DNA from: DATBFG01 sp036558645
GTDB taxonomy: Bacteria; Acidobacteriota; Terriglobia; Terriglobales; Acidobacteriaceae
Assembly (NCBI GenBank): GCA_036558645.1
Contig: DATBFG010000121.1
Location: 1 to 46,415 of the forward strand
Direction of reading: 5' to 3'
Length of the DNA: 46,415 nt
Part shown: positions 21,691-30,697 of the stretch, piece by piece
Layout: every line of letters begins with the position of its first letter
Position numbering within the stretch: position 1 is the stretch's first letter
The notes under the pieces: model-generated
The model's input: the letters and a program-made list of their open reading frames with translations, nothing else
Databases searched by the model: none
What the model was told of the DNA's origin: nothing
Program-made: the position numbers and the translations under genes

Positions 21691-23442
21691 ATGTTGTTCT
21701 CTTTCATTCGGAAGCCCGGCGGAAATCTATGCTTGGTTTCGGCACTTGTTTTCTCGCTACTGCTTCAATCCTTCGCTCAGCAAACGGTACAGCCCGATGC
21801 GGCAACGCCCACATTTCGTGTCAACACTCACCTGGTGCTGGTCGACGTAGTGGTGAAAGACAAGAAAGGTAATCCGGTCGCTGGATTGAAGATGGAAGAC
21901 TTCACAGTCCAGGAGAAGGGGAAGAACCAGAAGATTGCGTTCTTCACAAATCCTGGTGAAGAGCAAAAACCGCCTTCTGAACTGCCTGCCGGAATTTATT
22001 CAAATCGGCCAGAGTATCGGTCTCCCGGAGCGCCGCTGACCGTCCTCCTGATTGACGCAGCGAATACTCCATTCAAAGATCAGGCTTACGCCCGGCAGCA
22101 AATGTTGCAATTCGTGAAGCAGCAGTACAAACCTGGGCAGAGAACTGCGGTCATGACATTAACCAACAACCTGGGTATACTGCAGGACTTCACCTCTGAT
22201 CCACAGATCCTGGTAAAGGCCATCGACCAGTTCAAGCCCCGGGAGCAGGAGCTGAACAAAGCGCCTGCTCCACCTGTACTGGTGAATAGTGAAACCGCGC
22301 ATGGGGGCGACGCCGGAGTCACCAGTGGAGTGAATCAGGAACTGCGCGCGTTCCAGAATATTCAGCTGGCGTATGTGCTTGATCGGCGGGTTGAGTCTAC
22401 GCTGGCGGCGATGCGAAGTCTGGCGCGTATCCTTGGTGGAATCCCGGGACGCAAAAGTATCATTTGGCTGACCGCAGCGTTTCCCTTCAGCCTGATTCCC
22501 GAAAATCGCGAAGTCAGCGGCGAAGAACTTGCCGAGTCACTGCCCAGCATCAAGCAGTTGGGCGTAGGGACTCGCTCCGCGGGAGCAATTGCAGGAGCAC
22601 AACGTCAGGAGCACGCTCAGGAAATTCGTGAAGCGGCAGCGCAACTCGCGAGCGCGCAGATCGCTATCTATCCGGTCGATGTTCGCGGCTTGGTCAGCGG
22701 CATGGAACCCACCATGGACGACCTCCCCTCCACCCAACTCGAATCCGTTTCTGAAGCTGCGCAGATGAAGATGTCAGACGTTACTTCCAGCCAGGAAACC
22801 ATGCGTGAAATGGCTGCGGAAACCGGTGGCAAAGCTTACGTCAATCAGAATGAAATCAAAGAAGGCGTAGCCCTGGCGATGCAAGATACTCAGGCCGCGT
22901 ACACCATCGGCTACTATCCCGACGACAAAAAGATGGACGGCAAGTATCGATCCATAAAGGTGAAAGTCAATCGCGACGGAGTTGAGGTTCGCAATCGTCG
23001 CGGTTACTACGCTATCGATCCGGGGCAGAAGAAAGACGCAACTCCAGAACAGCAAGTAGCCGAGGCTCTCCACGATAAAGCTCCCAATACTCTCGTCACT
23101 TTTAGAGCCCAGGCGAAACCGTCAGAAGCTGGCAAAATCGGCGTAGTCTTTCTCGTGGATGCGGATACAGTTTCAGCGGAGGACGCCAGTGGCGGAAGCA
23201 AGAAGCTGAATGTTGCCTTCTATGCGGCCGTCTTCGGGACAGACGGAAATATTTTGGCCAGTCAGAGCCAGAAGGTCGACCAGGCGTTTCCTGCAGAAAC
23301 CTATCAGCAAATTCAAAAGCAGGGTATTCTTTTGCAGATGGACGTTCCGTCGCCAGCCGGAGGCACCGATGTCCGGCTCGCAGTTCGGGACAATCGAACC
23401 GGCTCGGTGGGGACGGTAACTATCCCCTTGACCCCCAAGTAG
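21691..23442 (+). CDS. Secreted VWFA-related protein of acidobacterial type
   Basis: A 583-residue protein with an N-terminal signal peptide (hydrophobic 14-29, then FAQQ). Residues 42-85 are the conserved entrance strand block VNTHLVLVDVVVKDKKGNPVAGL...DFTVQEKGKNQKIAFF. The VWFA-like domain begins at LTVLLIDAANTPFKDQAYARQQM (D122) and continues with GGIPGRKSIIWLT and AQIAIYPVDVRGL. The classical MIDAS DxSxS is replaced by DAANTP, usual in this group. After it come an ETGGKAYVNQNEIKEGV block and a C-terminal beta domain. It faces a paralogue tail to tail. Function is unknown; a role in extracellular adhesion or sensing is only inference. Confidence 0.9.
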   Translation: MLFSFIRKPGGNLCLVSALVFSLLLQSFAQQTVQPDAATPTFRVNTHLVLVDVVVKDKKGNPVAGLKMEDFTVQEKGKNQKIAFFTNPGEEQKPPSELPAGIYSNRPEYRSPGAPLTVLLIDAANTPFKDQAYARQQMLQFVKQQYKPGQRTAVMTLTNNLGILQDFTSDPQILVKAIDQFKPREQELNKAPAPPVLVNSETAHGGDAGVTSGVNQELRAFQNIQLAYVLDRRVESTLAAMRSLARILGGIPGRKSIIWLTAAFPFSLIPENREVSGEELAESLPSIKQLGVGTRSAGAIAGAQRQEHAQEIREAAAQLASAQIAIYPVDVRGLVSGMEPTMDDLPSTQLESVSEAAQMKMSDVTSSQETMREMAAETGGKAYVNQNEIKEGVALAMQDTQAAYTIGYYPDDKKMDGKYRSIKVKVNRDGVEVRNRRGYYAIDPGQKKDATPEQQVAEALHDKAPNTLVTFRAQAKPSEAGKIGVVFLVDADTVSAEDASGGSKKLNVAFYAAVFGTDGNILASQSQKVDQAFPAETYQQIQKQGILLQMDVPSPAGGTDVRLAVRDNRTGSVGTVTIPLTPK

Positions 23443-23497
23443 CATTTGCCAGCACTTTTCGTTTGCTCAGGCAATCCATGATGCGCAAGATCGGGGC

Positions 23498-25273
23498 TTA
23501 GTTTACCGTGAGCGGCACATTCACGCTGCCGACCGCCCCTTTGAGGTTGTCTCGGACTACAAAGTGCACGTTGTATCGCCCCGGTGGGAGTTTCAGAGCG
23601 TTGTGATAGGAAAGCCCTCCAGACTGAACTTGAGACATCATTTCGGGTCTCATCTCTCCTTCAACGGTTTGGCTGATGGTATCGGCGACTTTGTCATTTT
23701 GTACGGCCACAGACACAAATTCCAATCCAAACGTGTTCTTAGCGCCGTGCTCGATGGTCACTCCGTTCGCCGGCACGTGTACGAAGAATTCGATTTTCTT
23801 CTTGTCGCCATCCGCTGTGGTTTGTCCCCAGCGTATGTCAACCGGGACACCAGTGCTTTCGAAGGGAGATACCAAGGCGGCATCGATGTCCGTCTTCCGA
23901 TTTGCATCGGGATTCATGGTCGTATTTGTCACAAAGAATCCAGAGCGCGCTCGAACCTCCGCACCCGCCCTGTCGACTTTGACTTTGAGTTTGCGCCAGC
24001 CTGGCTTGGCATTCTTCGTATCCAGATAATATCCCACCAGATAGTAAGAAGCAGAGTCCTGCACCGCACGTTTATAGCCAGCAGCGATGTCGTTCGAGTT
24101 GTAAAAGGCCCTGCCCCCCGTCATTTCGGCAAGCTCTCTCAAGGTGTCGATAGACGCGCTTTGTAGCCAGGTTCTCCCAGCCAATGCAGTGCTAAATCGA
24201 CTGCCGCGGTAATTGGCGTCCGCCGCCGGAGAGTAGTTCATCAGCCCGCGAACATCGACGGGGTAGACAGAGATCTGGGCATCGCCCAGCGCCTGCATAG
24301 CTTCTTCGTATAACGGAGCCAGATAGGCGGCGGGAACGGCAGCGGGAGAATCAATATAGAAAGGAAAACTCCCGGTAGCCCAAATCAAGGATTTTCGGCC
24401 CGGAATTCCGGCCAGCGAACGAGCGATATTGAGGAATGACCGCATGGTAATTTCGATGGCCCGGTCTTGTTGTATGCGAACCAACGCGGCATCGCCATAA
24501 AGGACGAAGCTCTCCACCGCGTCTGCCGGACTTGTCATTCCGCCGAATCCGACCTCTAAAGGAGCCGAGAGGTCGCTGGCAGCCGCGAGCGCCTGGGCGT
24601 CGATGTCAACTCCCTGAAGGGCGGGTAGCTCACCGCGCACCTTGTTAAGCGCCTCAATTAATGAGGCTGAATCGCTACTGAAATCGTGCAATACCTTCAA
24701 GCCTTTTCCCGTGATGGCCACCAGTCCCAGAATCTGCCCTGCGTTCAGATTATCGGAGAGATACTTGATGAGCTGCTTGCGGCCATATGCTTGATCTAGG
24801 AACGGCGTATTCACTGTATCCAGTGCAACGAGTACGACGCCACGCGCGGAGCCATCCTGTCCAGCAAGGTTCCTAAATTCACCGGTGTTTCGAGATGGAA
24901 TGTCTAAAGGGGTGTGAGACGCCTGAACTTCCTCGAACGAGGCGATCTTTTGTTCCTTCTTATCTTCCTGCACTTCGAAATCGAGTTTAGTGAGTCCCTG
25001 AACGTGCGCTCCGGACTTGTCGGTTACCACGACCGGAATTTGCACCAGGACCGTTTGCGACTTGAAGGCAACATCATGTTCTTCGTCTGCGTGGTGTGCC
25101 TTCGAGATGATCGGTGGTTGCGTCGTCGCCATGCCGTAGGACGTGCGTGAGCGGGTGCCGGCTGGAGTTCGAATGGGTGATCGAGTGCCCCCTTGCGCCG
25201 CAGCAAGGTACCCGGTTGAGAGAACGATCAGGCACAAAGTGAGCTCGAAATGTACGCGCAAGCTTCGCTCCAT
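23498..25273 (-). CDS. Second secreted VWFA-related protein of acidobacterial type
   Basis: A 591-residue paralogue of the protein at 21691, read toward it. It has a signal peptide (LTLCLIVLSTGYLAAAQ, about 10-26), the opening block FKSQTVLVQIPVVVTDKSGAHVQGLTKLDFEVQED, and the VWFA-like start VVLVALDTVNTPFLDQAYGRKQL followed by AGIPGRKSLIWATGSFPFY and AQISVYPVDVRGLM. The RAFYNSNDIAAGYKRAVQDSASYYLVGYY block corresponds to the paralogue's C-terminal part. Both end in a PGRYNVHFVVRDNLKGAVGSV-type beta domain. The region upstream shares a promoter zone with rimP. Confidence 0.9.
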   Translation of the reverse strand: MERSLRVHFELTLCLIVLSTGYLAAAQGGTRSPIRTPAGTRSRTSYGMATTQPPIISKAHHADEEHDVAFKSQTVLVQIPVVVTDKSGAHVQGLTKLDFEVQEDKKEQKIASFEEVQASHTPLDIPSRNTGEFRNLAGQDGSARGVVLVALDTVNTPFLDQAYGRKQLIKYLSDNLNAGQILGLVAITGKGLKVLHDFSSDSASLIEALNKVRGELPALQGVDIDAQALAAASDLSAPLEVGFGGMTSPADAVESFVLYGDAALVRIQQDRAIEITMRSFLNIARSLAGIPGRKSLIWATGSFPFYIDSPAAVPAAYLAPLYEEAMQALGDAQISVYPVDVRGLMNYSPAADANYRGSRFSTALAGRTWLQSASIDTLRELAEMTGGRAFYNSNDIAAGYKRAVQDSASYYLVGYYLDTKNAKPGWRKLKVKVDRAGAEVRARSGFFVTNTTMNPDANRKTDIDAALVSPFESTGVPVDIRWGQTTADGDKKKIEFFVHVPANGVTIEHGAKNTFGLEFVSVAVQNDKVADTISQTVEGEMRPEMMSQVQSGGLSYHNALKLPPGRYNVHFVVRDNLKGAVGSVNVPLTVN

Positions 25274-25387
25274 GACTCGGCCTCGGATTATAACCCACGG
25301 CTTTTGAGCAGTTTGTCTTTTGCTGGCCGACCGCGTATATTAGGGAATTGAGAACTGTTGTGTAATACCGGAATGTGGCGAAGCACA

Positions 25388-25412
25388 CCAGTGGGCGAAA
25401 GCCCACTTTTTA
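25388..25412 (+). promoter_or_regulatory. Terminator-like leader hairpin upstream of rimP
   Basis: AGTGGGC-GAAA-GCCCACT (25390-25407) followed by TTTTTA, a GNRA-loop stem with a T run, 55 bases before the rimP ATG. Its 5' arm CCAGTGG (25388-25394) can also pair with CCACTGG at 25431-25437, which would open the hairpin. Leader attenuators of rimP-nusA-infB operons are known in other bacteria. It lies on the plus strand inside the probable leader, so a role as attenuator fits better than the end of an upstream gene, since the neighbour upstream is divergent. Confidence 0.65.
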
Positions 25413-25461
25413 GTTTGAGCCTTTGTAGGTCCACTGGGACAATCGCTAACTTGCTGGTTTC

Positions 25462-25956
25462 ATGGTATTTGACATTGATCGAGTCCGCGGAGTGGCAGAG
25501 CGCGTGGCCGCTTCAAGCGGCCTCGAAATAGTCGAGGTCGAGTTGCGTGGCAGCGGTGGCAACAGGATGCTGCGCATCTTCATCGACAAGCCCGGCGGCG
25601 TGGCTCACGAAGACTGCGCCAACCTCAGTCGCGAGGTAGGAACCATCCTTGACGTCGAGGATATTGTTCCTGGAGGACAGTATCTCCTTGAGGTATCTTC
25701 GCCAGGACTTGATCGGAAGTTAACGTCTCCGGCGGACTTTAGTCGGTTTGCCGGTAGTCGCATCAAACTCACCACTCGGCAGCCGGTGAATGGCAACCGG
25801 CACTTTGAAGGGAAGTTGGAAAAGTTCGAGGATGGGCGTTTGACGCTCGATGTGAGCGGCCCTTCCAAAAAGAAAAAGGCACAGGGCTTAATTCCACAGA
25901 AGCTGGAAGTGGAACTGACAAATGTGGAGAAGGCCAACCTGGTGCCCGAGATCTAG
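25462..25956 (+). CDS. rimP: Ribosome maturation factor RimP
   Basis: RimP helps mature the small subunit. The 164 residues show the N-terminal domain with GLEIVEVELRGSGGNRMLRIFIDKPGGV and HEDCANLSREVGTILDVED, then LEVSSPGLDRKLTSPADFSRFAGSRIKL, the family's signature, and a small C-terminal domain. It is followed by nusA and infB, the standard order. No strong ribosome binding site precedes the ATG. Confidence 0.96.
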   Translation: MVFDIDRVRGVAERVAASSGLEIVEVELRGSGGNRMLRIFIDKPGGVAHEDCANLSREVGTILDVEDIVPGGQYLLEVSSPGLDRKLTSPADFSRFAGSRIKLTTRQPVNGNRHFEGKLEKFEDGRLTLDVSGPSKKKKAQGLIPQKLEVELTNVEKANLVPEI

Positions 25957-25993
25957 CGCTGGATCCGTTGTAAACAACCAGTAGCTGGAAACT

Positions 25994-26011
25994 AAGAGCT
26001 GATTTATGGCA
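25994..26011 (+). repeat. AAGAGCTGATTTATGGCA start-region sequence (nusA copy)
   Basis: The 18-base stretch spanning the nusA start codon is identical to that at the rplB start (2571-2588) and differs by one extra T from that at the rpsS start (3462-3480). The three genes are not homologous at protein level beyond the first two codons, so the match includes non-coding sequence. Confidence 0.7.
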
Positions 26012-27487
26012 AGCGAGCTTTACAACACAATTGACGCCCTCAGTAGAGAGAAGGGTATCGATCCGCAAGTTGTAGTCAGCGCGGTGGAAGACGCGATCGT
26101 TGTCGCCACCCGCAAGTACTACAAGACGCAGGAAAACTTGCGGGCCGAGTTGGACAAAGAAACCGGCAAGATCCGCGCCTATGCGGTCAAAACCGTGGTG
26201 GAGAGTCCCGAGCAAATCGAAGACCCGTCTCTGCAGATGACGCTGGAAGAGGCTCGCAAATTCGATCCCAACGTCGAATCGGGCGGCGAACTTCACATTC
26301 CCAAGGAGACGGAGGGAATTCTGGGTCGCATCGCTGCGCAACTTGCAAAGCAGGTGATCTTCCAGAAGGTTCGCGAAGCGGAACGGGACACCGTTTACAA
26401 CGAATACATCGGACGAGTCGGCGAAATTGTCAATGCGTCGGTGAAGCGTATCGAAGGACCAGATGTCATCTTTGACATTGGAAAAGCAGAGTCGCGCATG
26501 CCGCGGAAGGAACAGTCAAAGCTGGAATCCTTCGCCATGGGCGAGCGTGTACGCGTGGTGATCGATCGCGTGGAAAAAGCTTCCAAGGGACCGCAGGTAG
26601 TTGTTTCTCGCGCTGCTCCGGAGCTTGTGCAACATCTGTTCCAGACAGAAGTGCCCGAAATCTATGACGGCACAGTCGTCATTCGCGCGATCGCTCGAGA
26701 AGCCGGTGAGCGCACCAAAATCGCTGTGATGTCCAAGGATAAGGATGTCGATGCCGTCGGTGCGTGCGTCGGGATGAAGGGTATGCGCGTGCAGTCGATC
26801 ATCCGCGAACTACGCGGCGAAAAAATAGACATCATTGAATATCACGAAGATCCCGTGACGTTTGCCGAGAAGGCCTTGCAGCCGGCAAAAGTGAGCCGCG
26901 TAACGATTGTCGACAGCCAGGAAAAGCACTTGGAAGTGGTCGTGGATGACAGCCAGCTCTCGCTTGCCATCGGCAAGAAAGGACAAAACGTCCGCCTTGC
27001 TGCCAAGCTATTGGGCTGGAAGATTGATATCAAGAGCGAAGAAGAAAAACGGCAAGAAGTAGAGGAACAAATGTCGGCGCTTGTTGGCGCCAGTTCGACG
27101 CCGCTCGAGAGTGTTCCGGGACTTGGAGAAGGTCTGGTTGAAAAGCTTACGGCGGCAGGCATTGCCACCGTAGAAGCGTTGGCTGATATGACTCCTGAAC
27201 AACTGGAGGCCATCGAGGGTATCGGGCCGAAGACGGTGGAAAAAATCAGCTTGGCGGTCAATAATTACTTCTTAAGCCTTGAGAGCGGAGCAGCTCCGGT
27301 AACCGAAGCCGGAGCAGAATCAGCATCGGACGCGACTGCAGCAGAGCAGGAAGCGGGAGCGGACGAAGCTGCGACGGAAGGCATCGTCGCTTCCGCAGAG
27401 GGAAGTGCGGAAGTAACCGACGGTTCGGAAGCAGAAGATCAATCGCAAGAAGAAGAGCCGACTTCCGGAGAGAAATCTCCGGAGTGA
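26006..27487 (+). CDS. nusA: Transcription termination/antitermination factor NusA
   Basis: NusA binds RNA polymerase and modulates pausing, termination and antitermination. The 493 residues begin with the N-terminal polymerase-binding domain (KGIDPQVVVSAVEDAIVVATRKYY), followed by the S1 domain, then two KH domains with the AVGACVGMKGMRVQSIIRELRGEKIDII (parts: CVGMKGMRVQSI) and SLAIGKKGQNVRLAAKLLGWKIDI motifs. A helix-hairpin-helix region follows (VPGLGEGLVEKL, IEGIGPKTVEKI, about 370-420), and then an acidic tail of about 70 residues. Confidence 0.98.
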   Translation: MASELYNTIDALSREKGIDPQVVVSAVEDAIVVATRKYYKTQENLRAELDKETGKIRAYAVKTVVESPEQIEDPSLQMTLEEARKFDPNVESGGELHIPKETEGILGRIAAQLAKQVIFQKVREAERDTVYNEYIGRVGEIVNASVKRIEGPDVIFDIGKAESRMPRKEQSKLESFAMGERVRVVIDRVEKASKGPQVVVSRAAPELVQHLFQTEVPEIYDGTVVIRAIAREAGERTKIAVMSKDKDVDAVGACVGMKGMRVQSIIRELRGEKIDIIEYHEDPVTFAEKALQPAKVSRVTIVDSQEKHLEVVVDDSQLSLAIGKKGQNVRLAAKLLGWKIDIKSEEEKRQEVEEQMSALVGASSTPLESVPGLGEGLVEKLTAAGIATVEALADMTPEQLEAIEGIGPKTVEKISLAVNNYFLSLESGAAPVTEAGAESASDATAAEQEAGADEAATEGIVASAEGSAEVTDGSEAEDQSQEEEPTSGEKSPE

Positions 27488-27610
27488 GGTTCTCGCACGA
27501 CTTTTGTCTTTCTCGACATCCGCGCGAGGATCTCGGGAGAGAAAATGACGCACTCGACCGTGAGGTTGATATGAAGACTTAGCGGGACAGTCCGGCAAGG
27601 GAAAGGGCGG

Positions 27611-30514
27611 ATGAGCAAGATTCGAATTAACGACTTGGCCAGAGAGCTGGAAGTCAAGAGTAAGGCGATCCTCGACGTGCTTACGATCGTCGGGGTAACC
27701 GAAAAGAAGACACACTCCAGTTCCATCGAGGAGCACGAAGCCGAGAAGGTGCGTGCTCATTTCCATACTGCGGGTGAGTCCCAAAGTTCAAGCCGAGCCG
27801 CTCGTCCATCTCGCGCGGATTCCGATGAGATAAGGACCAAGATCGACCTCTCGCACATTTCCAAGCCTGGCGATGTTCTGAACGCCATTCGAGCGAAACA
27901 GCAAACCCCAGCGCCTCCCGTTCCTTCGCCGCGCGTCGTACCGCCCCCCCCGGTAGAAGCGAGACCTGCTGTCTCTTCGACACCTGCTCCTGCAAAACCA
28001 ACTGCGCCACCGCCTCCTGCGGCGGAAGCTCCAACACCAGCACCACCCAGATTGGTCGTGCCAACGCCCACAGTGCGTCCGACGTTTACGGTGCCACCGC
28101 CGCGTCCTCCAGCGGCGGCAACGCCAACGCCTTCGCAGAAACCAGCGATGCCGGCCGCTACACCCCCGGCCGAGCCCGCGCCTCCCGTCGCGTCACCGCA
28201 GTCTGCTCCTCCTGTTGCTGCACCACAGGCTGCCGCACCGACTTCCCCGATAGCGAGCAAGCCTATGCCTGCAGCGCCGCCACCACGTCCTCAAACGCCG
28301 CAGCCGCGCATGATTGTGCCGCAGACAGGGCCTCGGCCTGTGTACAAGGCTCCGCCTCGTCCCGCTGCGCCGCCGCCAACGGCCGCCGCATCTACGGGGC
28401 CGCGACCTGCGCCGGGACGCCCGGTGCCGGGCCAGCCAATCTTCCAGCGTCCTCGTCCTGGCGCGCCGGCCGGACGTCCGCCTTTGCGCCCAGGCGAACG
28501 GCGTCCAATGCATCCAACACGCCAGTCACCCACGGGAACTCGTCCGATCGGCGTAGGACCGGCAGCATTGCCACCACCAGGGACCACGCGACCCGGAGCG
28601 CGTCCCGGCGGCCCGTCTCGTAGGCCTGGACAACGTTACGTTCCGCGCGGCGTCAAGGAAGGCCCGATGAAGGGCTATGTGCCGCCGCCACGGGTAACGG
28701 TTTCGAACGAGCCTCAGCCGATTACTCGTACGATTACGATCTCAGAAGGAATCAGCGTAAAGGACCTTGCGGAAAAGCTTGGCATTCGTGCGAAGGATTT
28801 GATCGGTCGGCTTCTGATCCGCGGGGTTTTCGCCACTGTGAATCAAAGCCTTGATGCCGAGCTCGCCAGTGAGATGGCGCGCTTTTTTGGTGCGGAAACC
28901 AACGTTATTTCGTTTGAAGAACAGGCTGCGAAAGAAGTCGCCGAAGCTGCGGCAGCGGAGGATAGCGGCATTGAACAGATGCCACGTCCGCCGGTGGTCA
29001 CGATCATGGGTCACGTGGACCACGGCAAGACGACCCTGCTCGACTCCATTCGATTGACGAATGTAGCTGGCGGCGAAGCCGGCGGCATCACCCAGCATAT
29101 CGGCGCTTACAAAGTGACGATCCAGGACAAGCAGTCGCCTGCCTACGGACGCCAGATCGTCTTTCTCGACACTCCCGGTCACGAAGCATTTACGCGCATG
29201 CGCGCCCGAGGCGCGAAAGCGACGGATATTGTCGTGCTCGTCGTTGCAGCTGACGATGGCGTGATGCCTCAAACCCTGGAAGCAATCGACCACGCTCACG
29301 CGGCTGAAGTTCCCATTATCGTGGCCGTAAACAAGATCGATAAGCCCGATGCCATGCCCGATCGCGTCAAAAAGCAACTCGCGGATCGCGGCCTGATGCC
29401 CGAAGATTGGGGTGGCACTACGGTTTTTGTGGATGTCTCCGCAAAGCAGAAAACAAACCTGAATCTCCTGCTCGAAATGATCTGCCTGGTCGCTGATCTC
29501 CAGGAGCTGAAGGCTACTGCAGAACGTCCTGCCACTGGTGTCGTACTCGAAGCGAAGTTAGACCGCGGCCGTGGTCCGGTTGCAACAGTCCTGGTACAGA
29601 ATGGCACCCTCAAAACCGGGGACAACTTCGTTGTTGGCAATGTCTACGGGAAGGTGCGTGCCATGTTCGACGATCGTGGCACGCAGCTAGACGAAGCACC
29701 ACCATCTACTCCAGTGGAAATTCTGGGCATGGAGGGCTTGCCGCAGGCAGGGGATCAGTTCCTCGTAGTTACCGATCGCGATAAGGCCCGCGGGATCTCT
29801 GAGTACCGTGAACAGAAGGCTCGTGAAGCCGCATTGGCGAAGAGTTCTCGTGTTTCGCTCGAAGGCCTCGCCGAGCAGATGAAAACCGCTGGCACCAAGG
29901 AATTGAACATCATTCTCAAGGCCGACGTAGGCGGATCTGTCGAAGTGCTCAGCGACCTGATCTCTAAGTTGTCGAATGAACAGGTTCGTCTGAAGATCAT
30001 GCGGTCCGGCGTTGGTGCGATCACCGAAACTGACGTTCTGCTGGCCTCTGCATCCAACGCCATCATCATCGGCTTCAACGTTCGTCCGGAACGTAAAGCC
30101 CAGGAACTGGCTGATCAGGAGAAAGTGGATATCCGCCTGCACTCGATCATTTACGAATTGCAGGACGAGATCAAGCGAGCGATGACCGGCTTGTTGGAAC
30201 CGACCATCAAGGAAACGTATCAGGGTCGCGCCGATGTTCGAGACACTTTCCGCATCCCGAAGGTTGGCACCGTTGCCGGATGTCAGGTCATCGACGGCCT
30301 CATCCGCCGCGACTCCGAAGTTCGTCTCCTGCGTGACAACGTTGTGGTCTTCAAGGGAAAGGTTGCATCCCTACGTCGCTTCAAAGACGATGCCAGTGAA
30401 GTTCGAAACGGCATGGAGTGTGGAATCGCCATCGCTAATTACAGCGATATCAAAGTCGGCGATGTCATCGAAGCATTTGTGACGGAAAAGATCGCAGCAG
30501 AAGTCATCGCTTAA
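27611..30514 (+). CDS. infB: Translation initiation factor IF-2
   Basis: IF-2 is the GTPase that brings initiator tRNA to the 30S subunit. The 967 residues have an N-terminal IF2_N domain (KIRINDLARELEVKSKAILDVL, 3-25), then a very long Pro/Ala/Arg-rich linker (about 95-370), a second IF2_N segment (ISVKDLAEKLGIRAKDLI, about 380-430) and the G domain: GHVDHGKT at 467-474, DTPGH at 520-524, NKID at 574-577. Domains II, III and IV follow to LFDDRGTQL and CGIAIANYSDIKVGDVIE. No ylxR or L7Ae-like gene lies between nusA and infB; the 123-base spacer shows no feature besides the GGGAAAGGGCGG site. Confidence 0.98.
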   Translation: MSKIRINDLARELEVKSKAILDVLTIVGVTEKKTHSSSIEEHEAEKVRAHFHTAGESQSSSRAARPSRADSDEIRTKIDLSHISKPGDVLNAIRAKQQTPAPPVPSPRVVPPPPVEARPAVSSTPAPAKPTAPPPPAAEAPTPAPPRLVVPTPTVRPTFTVPPPRPPAAATPTPSQKPAMPAATPPAEPAPPVASPQSAPPVAAPQAAAPTSPIASKPMPAAPPPRPQTPQPRMIVPQTGPRPVYKAPPRPAAPPPTAAASTGPRPAPGRPVPGQPIFQRPRPGAPAGRPPLRPGERRPMHPTRQSPTGTRPIGVGPAALPPPGTTRPGARPGGPSRRPGQRYVPRGVKEGPMKGYVPPPRVTVSNEPQPITRTITISEGISVKDLAEKLGIRAKDLIGRLLIRGVFATVNQSLDAELASEMARFFGAETNVISFEEQAAKEVAEAAAAEDSGIEQMPRPPVVTIMGHVDHGKTTLLDSIRLTNVAGGEAGGITQHIGAYKVTIQDKQSPAYGRQIVFLDTPGHEAFTRMRARGAKATDIVVLVVAADDGVMPQTLEAIDHAHAAEVPIIVAVNKIDKPDAMPDRVKKQLADRGLMPEDWGGTTVFVDVSAKQKTNLNLLLEMICLVADLQELKATAERPATGVVLEAKLDRGRGPVATVLVQNGTLKTGDNFVVGNVYGKVRAMFDDRGTQLDEAPPSTPVEILGMEGLPQAGDQFLVVTDRDKARGISEYREQKAREAALAKSSRVSLEGLAEQMKTAGTKELNIILKADVGGSVEVLSDLISKLSNEQVRLKIMRSGVGAITETDVLLASASNAIIIGFNVRPERKAQELADQEKVDIRLHSIIYELQDEIKRAMTGLLEPTIKETYQGRADVRDTFRIPKVGTVAGCQVIDGLIRRDSEVRLLRDNVVVFKGKVASLRRFKDDASEVRNGMECGIAIANYSDIKVGDVIEAFVTEKIAAEVIA

Positions 30515-30549
30515 GCGGTCGTTGGCCTTCTGTTACCGGTCGTTAGACA

Positions 30550-30582
30550 ATATCGGCAGGAGCACCTGTCGCCTGCCGATAT
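30550..30582 (+). repeat. Perfect 11-bp inverted repeat after infB
   Basis: ATATCGGCAGG (30550-30560) and CCTGCCGATAT (30572-30582) with an 11-base loop. There is no T run, so it may stabilise mRNA ends or separate infB from the next genes rather than terminate. The rest of the 183-base spacer holds another small repeat CTCTG/CAGAG and a CTAACGGCTG...GACGGCTTAG stretch of the word-like type. Confidence 0.6.
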
Positions 30583-30697
30583 GCTTTCAGAAAACTCTGC
30601 AAGCCAGAGTCTTCGATTCCAACTTGAACCTTCACGTGACATCAATCGGGTCGGGTTTCAAGTTGCCTCGCTAACGGCTGAAGACTGACGGCTTAGC

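Noticed and set aside
23443..23497. Bidirectional terminator between the two VWFA-related genes
   Set aside because: No stem with T run is visible in the 55-base spacer.
27757..28260. Gly/Ala-rich minus-strand frame opposite the IF-2 linker
   Set aside because: The reverse complement of Pro/Ala codons gives Gly/Ala codons, so low-complexity frames arise automatically.
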